Below are positions 25,241 through 33,421 of a stretch of 64,000 nt of DNA, in pieces. Position numbers and translations under genes: made by a program. The stretch's first letter is position 1. Each line of letters begins with the position of its first letter. Origin of the DNA: Candidatus Uabimicrobium amorphum (GTDB lineage Bacteria > Planctomycetota > Uabimicrobiia > Uabimicrobiales > Uabimicrobiaceae); contig NZ_AP019860.1 of NCBI RefSeq assembly GCF_009002475.1, forward strand, positions 5,470,501 to 5,534,500, read 5' to 3'. The notes beneath the pieces were generated by a model. The model was not told the DNA's origin. It ran no database searches and worked only from the letters and a program-made list of their open reading frames with translations.

Positions 25241-26104
25241 ATGAAAAAAAATATCTGCATTGTCGGAAACAATGGTAAAGAGTTTCATTTGTATTCTCTT
25301 TACTATAAAAAAAATAAAAACATTGTCTTTTTTGCCGCGAATTGCCCTGAAAAACTCATTTATCCCTTTGCGGGTGACCTATATCCTCAAGGCATACCCA
25401 TTTTGCCATTAAAGGATTTGAATACATACATTGAAAAGTATTATATCACCGACGTTGTTTTCGCGGGAAGTAATGTTAGTTTTGAGTATTTGAGTGTTCT
25501 TGGGCAACAACTGTTTCAACGCGGTGTGGATTTGCGTTACAGCCCTGTTGCACGAATGATGTTAAAAGCATCGAAAAAAACAATTGCCGTTTGCAATGCT
25601 GTTCCAAACGTTTGTAATCACAATTTAATCGGTGCTATTGCAAAAACTTTACAAAATCAGAAATTGTCGTGGCTACTACGTCCATATAACTACACTCAAT
25701 TTTGCGCAAAAGCGTTATACGTTAACCGCTTTCATTCATCTTTTCCTCCTGCACACCAAAGAATACAATCTATATTTCGCAAGTTTCATCACAATGTTAT
25801 CACGGGAAACGATTTTCGCCAAGTGTTACGAGAAGGTGAAAAACAGGGAAATTTTTTGTTGGTAACTCCTCCAGGGAATGACATACCTTTTGTAAAACCT
25901 GATATCTATATTTGTGTTCTCGCCAAAAATAGCGATTTTTACCAACATTATCCTGGTCGTATTAATGTTGAAATGGCAAATGTGATTGTTGTAAGTGGTG
26001 AAGAAGATGAATCACAGTTAGAAAAAATACGTATTGTGAATCCCAATGCTCATATTATAAAAGAGAATGATATTGGGGGAGAAATGGCAGCATTGCTAGT
26101 GTAG
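25241..26104 (+). CDS. Cyclic 2,3-diphosphoglycerate synthetase-like protein lacking the P-loop
   Basis: 287 residues. It follows the cPGS/predicted-GTPase family closely at its start (ICIVGNNGKEFHLYSLYYKK), LAG-like YPFAGDLYPQGIPILPLKDL, TDVVFAGSNVSFEYL, ARMMLKASKKTIAVC, and near the end (PPGNDIPFVKPDIYICVLAK, YPGRINVEMANVIVV). Family members are about 440-460 residues and have a GxxGCGKS nucleotide-binding loop after the segment that reads KKTIAVC here. That loop is replaced by NAVPNVCNHN, and the insert between the two halves is short. A catalytic role is therefore doubtful; it may bind a ligand or partner. No ribosome site is obvious. Confidence 0.6.
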   Translation: MKKNICIVGNNGKEFHLYSLYYKKNKNIVFFAANCPEKLIYPFAGDLYPQGIPILPLKDLNTYIEKYYITDVVFAGSNVSFEYLSVLGQQLFQRGVDLRYSPVARMMLKASKKTIAVCNAVPNVCNHNLIGAIAKTLQNQKLSWLLRPYNYTQFCAKALYVNRFHSSFPPAHQRIQSIFRKFHHNVITGNDFRQVLREGEKQGNFLLVTPPGNDIPFVKPDIYICVLAKNSDFYQHYPGRINVEMANVIVVSGEEDESQLEKIRIVNPNAHIIKENDIGGEMAALLV

Positions 26105-26107
26105 GGA

Positions 26108-26137
26108 TGTCATCTCTGTAAAAGTAGGGATGCAGCG
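26108..26137. repeat. GTCATCC-type palindromic repeat, degenerate copy
   Basis: TGTCATCTCTG, a short loop, GTAGGGATGCAGCG. It matches the better copy at 26213-26243 with several substitutions. The 26105-26311 gap holds these two copies and no gene. Confidence 0.6.
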
Positions 26138-26212
26138 TTTACAAGTCAACTTTCGATTGCTGGTTTCACGCTTACGCGCATGGCTGTCAAACTAAGATAT
26201 AAAACCATTAGG

Positions 26213-26243
26213 GTGTCATCCCTGCAAAAGCAGGGATCCAGCG
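26213..26243. repeat. GTCATCC-type palindromic repeat
   Basis: GTGTCATCCCTGC-AAAA-GCAGGGATCCAGCG is a perfect 8-10 bp stem. The pattern GTCATyCC...GGrATCCA is a widespread bacterial palindromic repeat motif, usually non-autonomous and mobile. Confidence 0.75.
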
Positions 26244-26311
26244 TTTTGAAACCAGCAAAGGGATCGCATACCAGATTCAACTAACCAAATAAAATACAAG
26301 AGGAGTGAATA

Positions 26312-29300
26312 GTGAAACAACAAGGTTACTATCGTTTTCCGTGTTTAGGAAAAGATTGTGTATTTTTTGTATGTGAAGACGATATATGGAAAGTTCCTGT
26401 TGATGGTGGAGTGGCGAGCCGCTTTACAAAAACTCCTGGACTTACATATGAAATGTGCGTTTCCGATGACGGAAAATGGCTTGCATACTCCGCAGGAGAT
26501 TACGGAAGTGCGGAGGTATATTGCATAGCTACCGATGGCGGTGAAGCACAACGCTTAACTTTTCATCCTTCTTCTTGTAATGTTGTGGGATGGGACGGCG
26601 AAGATATTTTGTTTTCCAGCAATATGGAAGGCTCACATGCGAAAGACACCTCTATTTATCGTATCGCAAAAGAGGGTGGTCACTGGCAAAAGTTGCCTTT
26701 GGGGTTAGCGCATAAAATTTCGCTTGCGGGAAAAACGGTCGCTTTACAAAGAGGGTACACCGATCCAGCTAACTGGAAGTCTTATCGTGGAGGACGTACC
26801 GGAAAAATATGGCTAAAAGTAGAGGGGGAGGCATTTCGTTTACTCACTAAGGATCAAGAAGCGCAATGCTTTCCGATGATCTATGGTGACCGTATATACT
26901 TTTTGTGCGATGTATCCCAGCAAGGAAACATTTTTTCATATAATTTTGCTGGAGAAGATTTACAACAACATACTTTCCATGAAGATATGTATGTAAGACG
27001 TCCTAGTTTGTTTGACGGAAAAATTACCTACCAGTTAGGTGGTGATATACATATGCTTAATTTGGCGAGTAACACAAGTGCAAAATTAGAAATTAGTTTG
27101 CAAAGCTGCGGCAGTTCTACACGTGAGAAATTTGTTTCTCCGAATAAGTACTTGACGGGGCATCGACTTTCTCCGGATGATAAAGAACTTTTAATTACCA
27201 CACGTGGTCAATTGTTTTGTATGAAAAATCACAGTGGTGCGGTGATGCGCCTCGGGGAAACGTCGCGAAGTAATCATCGCTTTGCACAGTGGACTGCGGA
27301 TGGTAAACATATTCTCGTGATCAGCGATACGTCAGGAGAAGAAGAAATTATCGTTTATAGTCGTGAAACTTGCCGTGAAGTAAAGCGCATTGGTAATATC
27401 GGCGGAGGTGGCTTTATCGAGCGCATTTTGCCTGCTCCATCCGGGGATGACGTTGCTGTCGCGGTGAGTGCTGAGTTATATATTTTAAATTGGCAGACAC
27501 AAAATATCACCAAAGTCGACAAAGGAAAATCGCGCTATTTTCGCGACTTTTCATGGTCCCCTGACGCGAAATGGCTAGCGTATTCAAAATACGAGGAACA
27601 AGTTTATGCATCCATCTTCTTGTACAACATCGCGAAAGAAGAAATTACACGAGTAACAACTCCTGATGCTCATGATTATTGCCCACGGTTTTCCTCCCAT
27701 GGTAAATATCTATATTTTCTATCAAAGCGCGTTCTCAACCCATATGCCGATAGCCTACAATTTGAGTACAGTTTTCCTGAATCGGCAAAGCCATATTTAG
27801 TGGTTCTCGATAAAGAGGCATATTCTCCTTTTTCTCCTATGTATGAATCTAGTAGTGAAAAAGAAAAAGACAAAGATGAAGAACTCGTGGTGCAAATTGA
27901 TACGGAAGAAATTCATAAGCGTATTGTTGAAATCCCAGTAAAAGAGGGATTGTATTTACAATTGAGTTCTTTTGAGGACAAAGTTTTTTTGTCAAAAAAG
28001 CCTTTAGAAGGACGTTTGAATGCTCCTAAATTTTGGCAAGACAAAGATCAGCCGACGCGTAAGTTGATTATGTACGACTTAAAAAACAAAAAAGAAGAAA
28101 CTATTGTTGAGAAACTGACAAGTTATTCCCATGGCGGAAAAAAGATGCTGCTGCGTGTCAGTAAATCACTGTGCGTTGTGCCAACGGGAAATTCGTATAA
28201 AAAAATGTACGAGAAACCCAGTGAAAAAAGCGGTTGGATTGACTTGCGCAGAATAAAGGTTTGTGTACATCCACGTAACGAATGGCAACAAATATTTTTG
28301 CAAGCATGGCGTTTACAACGTGATTTCTTTTGGAAAGAACTACACGATTGGGAGAAAGTACGCGAAAAATACCGACCACTTGTGGAACGAGTACGCACAA
28401 GAAACGAATTGTCTGATATCATAGGCGAAATGCATGGTGATTTAGAAACTTCGCATGCGTATACATTTTTGGGCGATCAAATGAGTATTATCCACCAAAG
28501 AGTGGGAATGTTGGGTGTACGTGTTGCGTTTGTTGATGGCAAATTTGTGATCGAGGAGTTTTTTGAAGGTGACTTAGCACATCAAGAAAAAGGTTGCCCT
28601 CTTCTTGAACCAGGAATGAATGTAAAAGAGGGAGACGCCATTATCGCAGTGAACGGACAAAGTGTCGGACCACAGTGTCATTTGAACAAAGCATTGATTA
28701 ATTTGGCAAAAGAAGAGGTCGAACTATTGATCGCCACGGCAGAAAATGAAGAAAAGCGCCTAACAGTAAAAGCGTTAGTTTCTGATGTTTCTTTGCGTTA
28801 CCGAGATTGGGTACATAAAAATCGCGATTACGTAACACAAAAAACCTGTGGACGAATAGGCTACTTACATGTTCCCGACATGTCCACAGAAGGTCTTGTT
28901 TCCTTCCATCGTGACTTTCTATGGCAATACATTTTGGAAGGTCTTATTGTCGATGTACGCTTCAATGGGGGAGGAAATATTTCGCCGCTTCTCATTGAGA
29001 AGCTTCAAAGAAAAACAGTTGCGCATTTACAACCACGCCGTGGTAAGAAGATTTTTTATCCACGAGAAACACTGCAAGGACCGATTGTGGTTTTATGTAA
29101 TGAATATACCGGTTCAGACGGTGATATTTTTTGCCAAGTATTCAAGACTTTAAAGCTAGGAACGCTGATCGGAACGCGAACATGGGGTGGAATTATAGGG
29201 ATTGTAAATGATAAGACATTGGTAGACAAAGGAATTGTAACGCAGCCAGAGTATGCATTTTATTTCCACGATGGTAGTGAGATCGAAGGAATAGGTGTAA

Positions 29301-29404
29301 AGCCCGATATATATGTAGAAAATACACCCGAGGCATACAGCGAAGGGAAGGACTTACAACTAGATTGCGCGATTGAAACGTTGTTAAAGGGAATGGAACA
29401 ATAA
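26312..29404 (+). CDS. Tricorn-type serine protease (beta-propeller, PDZ, S41 domains)
   Basis: 1030 residues from a GTG with GAGGAG just upstream. The N-terminal WD40/PD40-like beta-propellers (about 1-520, repeated TPDGKxLAY-type units such as VSDDGKWLAYS and WSPDAKWLAYSK) are followed by a linker with an acidic, Lys-rich insert (about 515-530). A tricorn C1 helical domain carries MHGDLETSHAYTF (catalytic His H715). A PDZ domain (about 735-815, PGMNVKEGDAIIAVNGQS) precedes the S41 C2 domain with NEYTGSDGDIF (nucleophile S935). Tricorn degrades oligopeptides released by proteasome-like proteases. No signal peptide is seen, so it should be cytoplasmic. Confidence 0.93.
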   Translation: MKQQGYYRFPCLGKDCVFFVCEDDIWKVPVDGGVASRFTKTPGLTYEMCVSDDGKWLAYSAGDYGSAEVYCIATDGGEAQRLTFHPSSCNVVGWDGEDILFSSNMEGSHAKDTSIYRIAKEGGHWQKLPLGLAHKISLAGKTVALQRGYTDPANWKSYRGGRTGKIWLKVEGEAFRLLTKDQEAQCFPMIYGDRIYFLCDVSQQGNIFSYNFAGEDLQQHTFHEDMYVRRPSLFDGKITYQLGGDIHMLNLASNTSAKLEISLQSCGSSTREKFVSPNKYLTGHRLSPDDKELLITTRGQLFCMKNHSGAVMRLGETSRSNHRFAQWTADGKHILVISDTSGEEEIIVYSRETCREVKRIGNIGGGGFIERILPAPSGDDVAVAVSAELYILNWQTQNITKVDKGKSRYFRDFSWSPDAKWLAYSKYEEQVYASIFLYNIAKEEITRVTTPDAHDYCPRFSSHGKYLYFLSKRVLNPYADSLQFEYSFPESAKPYLVVLDKEAYSPFSPMYESSSEKEKDKDEELVVQIDTEEIHKRIVEIPVKEGLYLQLSSFEDKVFLSKKPLEGRLNAPKFWQDKDQPTRKLIMYDLKNKKEETIVEKLTSYSHGGKKMLLRVSKSLCVVPTGNSYKKMYEKPSEKSGWIDLRRIKVCVHPRNEWQQIFLQAWRLQRDFFWKELHDWEKVREKYRPLVERVRTRNELSDIIGEMHGDLETSHAYTFLGDQMSIIHQRVGMLGVRVAFVDGKFVIEEFFEGDLAHQEKGCPLLEPGMNVKEGDAIIAVNGQSVGPQCHLNKALINLAKEEVELLIATAENEEKRLTVKALVSDVSLRYRDWVHKNRDYVTQKTCGRIGYLHVPDMSTEGLVSFHRDFLWQYILEGLIVDVRFNGGGNISPLLIEKLQRKTVAHLQPRRGKKIFYPRETLQGPIVVLCNEYTGSDGDIFCQVFKTLKLGTLIGTRTWGGIIGIVNDKTLVDKGIVTQPEYAFYFHDGSEIEGIGVKPDIYVENTPEAYSEGKDLQLDCAIETLLKGMEQ

Positions 29405-29416
29405 ACAGCAGAATTC

Positions 29417-29470
29417 CGTAATCGTAACCGTAATCGTAACCGTAATCGTCACCGTGACCCTGACCGTCAA
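29417..29470. repeat. Imperfect CGTNAY hexamer array
   Basis: Nine consecutive hexamers, mostly CGTAAT and CGTAAC on the left and CGTCAC/CGTGAC on the right, start 13 bp after the Tricorn stop. A second array with the same units lies at 41887-41946. Confidence 0.8.
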
Positions 29471-29519
29471 TTCCATTGACTTAAGAGGTAAGTTTAAAAC
29501 CAAAAAAGGTTTACAATAC

Positions 29520-29572
29520 TTGTCATCCCGTACTCAAAACCAAAGGTTTTTGGAAAGATACGGGATCCAACA
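29520..29572. repeat. GTCATCC-type palindromic repeat with nested hairpin
   Basis: TTGTCATCCCGTA and TACGGGATCCAAC form the outer stem, and AAAACC-AAA-GGTTTT an inner stem. It lies in the leader of the inositol monophosphatase gene, and related copies lie at 26108 and 26213. Confidence 0.7.
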
Positions 29573-29618
29573 ATATAAAGTCGACTCTTTTTTGACAAAT
29601 AATAAAAGGAGATGGGTT

Positions 29619-30398
29619 TTGCAGAATGAATTTACAATTTTTGCGCAGGAGGTGTGCCTAGAAGCGGGTAAAATATTGCTCGATTTTTATGGCAAACTGA
29701 ATGATGACAATATTGCGCAAAAAAACAAACATGACTTTGTGACCGATGCCGACAAAGCATCTGAAGAGTTTATTGTTGCAAAAATTGAGGAACGTTATCC
29801 TTTGCATGGAATCCATGGCGAAGAATTTACCTCGAAAGAGGCGCAAGGCGAATATACATGGTTTATCGATCCTTTGGACGGCACCACTAATTTTGTGCAC
29901 AGCCACCCCTTTTTCGCTATTTCGATGGGGCTTAGGTGTGGGGAACAACTGGTGAGTGGAGTTGTGTATTCACCTTTGTTAAAGGAGATGTTCTGTGCCG
30001 GTGTTGGCGAAGGGGCGTATTTAAATGGGCGACGTATACATACTTCAAAAACAATGACTCTAGACAATAGTTTGCTGGCAACAGGTTTTCCCTACAAAAA
30101 AGCAGAGATTGAGCGCAATAATTTATGTAATTTTAATTGTTTACTACCGCAAGTGCGTGGTGTACGACGTTGCGGAGCGGCGGCCATTGATATGTGTTAT
30201 GTGGCGTGTGGGCGTTATGATGGTTTTTGGGAGCTGTGGTTGCAGCCTCATGATGTGGCAGCGGGGACTGTTATTGTGAGAGAAGCAGGAGGAATTGTTA
30301 CTGATTTTGCCGGTGGGGAGGATTATTTATTCTCAGGCAATGTTTTGGCGACAAATGAACACATTTATGCTGCTTTGCAAAAAAACGTGGTCTTCTAG
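29619..30398 (+). CDS. suhB: Inositol monophosphatase-family protein
   Basis: 259 residues from a TTG start, chosen because AAAGGAGA lies 6-7 nt upstream and the product then has normal IMPase length; a longer in-frame reading would run through the dispersed repeat. Seen: the metal sites HGEEF (E68, E69) and WFIDPLDGTTNF (D84, D87, with the DGT loop), FAISMGL, and the C-terminal WLQPHDVAAGTVIVREAGG with the third metal Asp. The family dephosphorylates myo-inositol-1-P and related sugar phosphates; SuhB also aids rRNA antitermination in E. coli. Its 3' end overlaps the convergent YkgJ-type gene by 4 bp. Confidence 0.9.
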   Translation: MQNEFTIFAQEVCLEAGKILLDFYGKLNDDNIAQKNKHDFVTDADKASEEFIVAKIEERYPLHGIHGEEFTSKEAQGEYTWFIDPLDGTTNFVHSHPFFAISMGLRCGEQLVSGVVYSPLLKEMFCAGVGEGAYLNGRRIHTSKTMTLDNSLLATGFPYKKAEIERNNLCNFNCLLPQVRGVRRCGAAAIDMCYVACGRYDGFWELWLQPHDVAAGTVIVREAGGIVTDFAGGEDYLFSGNVLATNEHIYAALQKNVVF

Positions 30399-30823
30399 CC
30401 TTGGTCTTTGTCTTGTTGGCGAAAAGTTTCAATTTCTGTGTAGGAGTAGTGTTTTCCACGATTCATACCTGGACATGTTTTTGCTTCTTCGTCCCAGGAT
30501 TGCTTGCTTTGTAAAAGAGAATCCCAAAAAGGCCATGATTTGCATTGCTTTGGTTTTACTTGATTGATGGCGCATATCGCCAAATTTTTCTCATTACGTC
30601 GCAGAAAAATACAGTCGCCATTATTTTTTTCTACCAAGGAAAATTGTTGGCCTATTCTACGCAGATAATTGCTGTTGTGTTGTATGTTATGTTCTTCTAA
30701 GTGGTGTTGAATCGTTTGTATTTCTTGTGGAGTGACCCATACATATCCTGGTTGTCCGCTGCAACAATTACCGCATTGTTGGCAGGAAAACTGCAAACCG
30801 TCTTCGTACCACTCTCTAGTCAT
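30395..30823 (-). CDS. YkgJ-family cysteine-cluster protein
   Basis: 142 residues. The N-terminal motif FSCQQCGNCCSGQPGYVWVT and a later cluster AICAINQVKPKQCKSWPF give the CxxCxxCC...C...C pattern of the YkgJ/UPF0153 family, thought to bind an Fe-S cluster or zinc. The function of the family is not established. The ATG lies 8 nt inside the upstream TrmJ-type gene, with GGAAC at a suitable distance; a longer start five codons earlier is less likely. The coupled arrangement suggests a shared role in RNA modification or redox supply (inference). Confidence 0.82.
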   Translation of the reverse strand: MTREWYEDGLQFSCQQCGNCCSGQPGYVWVTPQEIQTIQHHLEEHNIQHNSNYLRRIGQQFSLVEKNNGDCIFLRRNEKNLAICAINQVKPKQCKSWPFWDSLLQSKQSWDEEAKTCPGMNRGKHYSYTEIETFRQQDKDQG

Positions 30824-31553
30824 TTTTACGTTCCACATAGGTAAACTGGCTGAACAATTTTATGAGTATCGCCATTTCATGTTCATCTAACCCTGTGCGT
30901 CCAAAAATTCTGCGTAGAGAACCCATGAAAATCGAAGAATCATTGTTTTTATGACGAAAACCAGCGGAATTAATCATACGTAGTACTACCTCGTAAAAAT
31001 TTTCCATTTTGTTTTGATCTACTAGTTTGGGATATTGCGGTGCTTGCGTTTGCTGCTGGGTTGTCATAAAGAGTTCGTAACATGTTAGCATAACGGCTTT
31101 TGATAAATTAATTGCTGGATAATTGCGAAACGTGGGGATGTTGACTAGGAATGAGCACTTTTTTATTTCCTCGTTATGCAGACCGATGTCTTCTCTTCCA
31201 AAAAGAATGGCAACTTTGTTGTTGACGGTGTAAGGAATGAGATGTTGTCCTATCTCACGAACGCTATAACTTTGAAGTTTATAGCGTATAGTGTCATGAG
31301 AAGTAGCGACAACAGTGGAACAGTCTTTTGTTGCTTCCTCGATGCTGGGAAAAACTTTAGAGGCCTCTAGCGTATCTATAGCACCATGCGCTAGTTTTCG
31401 TGCTTCTTCGCCGAATGGGTCTCTCTTGGGTTTTACTAATCGCAAGTCACTAATCCCCATATTTTTTGTTGCACGTGCAACGGCTCCTATATTTCCCGGA
31501 CTTATTGTTTCTACCAAGACAATGGCAATATTGTTAAGATTGAGAGTTGTCAT
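30816..31553 (-). CDS. trmJ: SpoU/TrmH-family tRNA 2'-O-methyltransferase, TrmJ-like
   Basis: 245 residues. TrmJ methylates the 2'-O of position 32 in several tRNAs, using SAM through a SPOUT knot fold. Seen: LVETISPGNIGAVARATKNM near the start, LRLVKPKRD, ATSHDTIRYK, the knot motif VAILFGREDIGLHNEEIKKC, VNIPTFRNYPAINLSKAV, and a C-terminal helical extension (about 185-245) of the TrmJ type. The ATG shares one base with the stop of the upstream zinc-ribbon gene (TAATG). Confidence 0.86.
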   Translation of the reverse strand: MTTLNLNNIAIVLVETISPGNIGAVARATKNMGISDLRLVKPKRDPFGEEARKLAHGAIDTLEASKVFPSIEEATKDCSTVVATSHDTIRYKLQSYSVREIGQHLIPYTVNNKVAILFGREDIGLHNEEIKKCSFLVNIPTFRNYPAINLSKAVMLTCYELFMTTQQQTQAPQYPKLVDQNKMENFYEVVLRMINSAGFRHKNNDSSIFMGSLRRIFGRTGLDEHEMAILIKLFSQFTYVERKND

Positions 31554-32968
31554 TAGAAAAAAAACATCCATACAATAAGTGAGATAAAGGCGAGCAATAT
31601 CAAGCGAATAATAATTACAAGGCCGTCAACCGAGTTTTTCTTGATCATCAAATGTTCTGTTGTAACCTGCATTGGATTGTAGTTGAGACGTTCTTTTTCA
31701 CACAGGTATTCAATTTGTTCACGGCTCTCTTTCAGGCCCATTTTGGTCATAGAGCGAAATAAATAGATTGCTTCGAGTGTTTTACCTTGGCGTAAAATTC
31801 TCAAAATTACCTTTTTGTTTTTGGCAGGTAATGAGTCAATGACCATTTCAAAATTTTGTACTTTACATTTTTCTTGTCGTGCGAATTTTTTGATAATTTT
31901 TTGTGCTTGACGGATAGAAAGAATCTTGAAATTTTTTCGTAGTTGTCGTACCGACTCCATCATCTTTCCTTGACGAAGTAGCGAAGCGATTTCTGTTTTT
32001 TGTTGATCGCTAATTTTAGACATAATACTATCAGAAGATATACTTTCATCGGGAAAAACGAGAAAGTCATAATGTCCTGTTTCTTTTTCTCTTCCTGAAA
32101 TTTGGTAGCCAAAACGATTTTCGGTATCGTTTTCAAATAGGACCCACTCCCAAGTGTCAGGATATCCGTCAATGTATTCGACTTTGAGTTTACCTTGTTG
32201 TGCTACACGGGAGATTTTTTGTGTTTGTTTATTGTCATTGGTTATTTTTATTTGGGTTTTCTTTGGTTCCACTTGTTTAGGTTGTTCCTCTTGAGTTGTT
32301 TCCTCTGAGGATTCTTCGGTGGATTCTTCGGCGGATTCCTCTCCAGGTAACGGCATGTATTCCATGTCTATGTCTATGCCGGAAGTTGAGAATGTTTCTC
32401 CATCACTTTCATCTTCTTGTGCTTCTTCTTGTTGTTCTTCCGAATTTCCGTAACCAACAATCTCTGGTTCATAACCTAGATCTTCTACTTCATCATCTTC
32501 CAAATCTGAAATAATCAACTCTTCCGATTCATCATCTTCTAGTTCATCTATTTGAGATAATCTTCCCGTTGATTTTCTGTCGTCAAATAAGGGAATGCTT
32601 ATTGTTTTGTATGCCGTTTTTTTCTTTTTCTTCGCTTGGGCTTCTTCTTGTTTGGTTGGCTGTGGTTCTTCTGGTAACTCTACCGTAAACTCAGAAGATT
32701 CGTCGTTGATAATATCCATGCCACTTTCGGCATAGACTTCTGCTGTACTTAGCGATTTTAAACCGCTATCATCTTCATCATCAAAGAGCGGTATTGGTTT
32801 TGTATCTTTTATCGCATCTATTGCTGCCTGTTTCATTTGTTTTAAAAAATGTGACGGGCGAGGAAAATGGTTGCTTTCAGGTTCGAACAATACAGGCATT
32901 GCACATTTTTCGCATATTGTTACTTGTGGAAGTAGTTTGTTCGAGCATTTTCGACATTTATTCATCAT
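31553..32968 (-). CDS. Zinc-ribbon, acidic, tandem L7/L12-C-like domain, tail-anchored membrane protein
   Basis: About 471 residues. A zinc ribbon at the start (CRKCSNKLLPQVTICEKC), a long acidic disordered region rich in Glu/Ser/Asp (about 30-260), a short beta segment, then two repeats with the pattern of the ribosomal L7/L12 C-terminal domain: LLRQGKMMESVRQLRKNFKI and ILRQGKTLEAIYLFRSMTKM, each followed by a QAQKIIKK/LKESREQI helix. A hydrophobic tail (VIIIRLILLAFISLIVWMFF) ends the protein, so it is probably tail-anchored with the rest in the cytoplasm. An alternative ATG lies six codons upstream (32986); neither has a clear ribosome site. Function unknown. Confidence 0.65.
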   Translation of the reverse strand: MMNKCRKCSNKLLPQVTICEKCAMPVLFEPESNHFPRPSHFLKQMKQAAIDAIKDTKPIPLFDDEDDSGLKSLSTAEVYAESGMDIINDESSEFTVELPEEPQPTKQEEAQAKKKKKTAYKTISIPLFDDRKSTGRLSQIDELEDDESEELIISDLEDDEVEDLGYEPEIVGYGNSEEQQEEAQEDESDGETFSTSGIDIDMEYMPLPGEESAEESTEESSEETTQEEQPKQVEPKKTQIKITNDNKQTQKISRVAQQGKLKVEYIDGYPDTWEWVLFENDTENRFGYQISGREKETGHYDFLVFPDESISSDSIMSKISDQQKTEIASLLRQGKMMESVRQLRKNFKILSIRQAQKIIKKFARQEKCKVQNFEMVIDSLPAKNKKVILRILRQGKTLEAIYLFRSMTKMGLKESREQIEYLCEKERLNYNPMQVTTEHLMIKKNSVDGLVIIIRLILLAFISLIVWMFFF

Positions 32969-33278
32969 GCTATGAAGAGGTCCCATATTTACGGAAGAGT
33001 TTCACCTTTGTGGTGAAACCTGTTTTTAACCTCATGCTCCCTTCTGAGGGTAAAATAAATTAACTCTTGCACTGTAAGTATTATCAATAGTCTTTATTTG
33101 TAAGATGATACGCTTAGTATATTACTAATATATGTGATGTTTGCAATACATTTTTTATCATGTAAGTGCTCATTTGTGATCTATTCTACTTTAATCCCTT
33201 GTAAACACTGACACGACTTTATTTTCTTAAATAACACACTCGATTTTTAATTAAGTCGAAATTTTTTCGAAAATTCTC
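32969..33278. other. Divergent intergenic region
   Basis: No gene seen. TTTCACC-TTT-GGTGAAA (about 33000-33017) forms a short hairpin, followed by CTCATGCTCCCTTCTGAGGG, which loosely resembles the end of the triple-hairpin repeat. The rest is AT-rich. Confidence 0.3.
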
Positions 33279-33306
33279 TTGCTTTTTGAAATTTTCATCG
33301 TAGAAT
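33279..33306 (+). promoter_or_regulatory. Candidate sigma70-type promoter for tRNA-Arg
   Basis: TTGCTT, 16 bp, TAGAAT. The predicted start is about 6-8 nt before the mature tRNA 5' end. Confidence 0.5.
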
Positions 33307-33319
33307 GTCTACGTCAACA

Positions 33320-33393
33320 GCACTTGTAGCTCAACTGGATAGAGTACTGGTCTACGAAACCAGCGGTTGCAGGTTCGAGCCCTGCCAAGTGCG
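33320..33393 (+). tRNA. tRNA-Arg (anticodon ACG)
   Basis: 74-nt cloverleaf read by eye: acceptor GCACTTG/CAAGTGC with discriminator G, D arm GCTC...GAGT, anticodon stem CTGGT/ACCAG with loop CTACGAA (anticodon ACG, normally deaminated to ICG by TadA to read CGN codons), T arm GCAGG-TTCGAGC-CCTGC. No CCA is encoded. It ends 28 bp before mazG on the same strand, with no terminator between. Confidence 0.95.
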
Positions 33394-33421
33394 TTACCTC
33401 TTTTTTTACCCCCTAAAAAAC

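Noticed and set aside
33000..33050. A fourth copy of the triple-hairpin repeat.
   Set aside because: Only a short hairpin and a loosely similar CTCATGCTCCC...GAGGG segment are seen; the outer motifs are missing.
33305..33421. An in-frame N-terminal extension of MazG through the tRNA-Arg gene.
   Set aside because: It reads through a structural RNA and ends before the conserved MazG start; the ATG at 33422 gives a normal protein.
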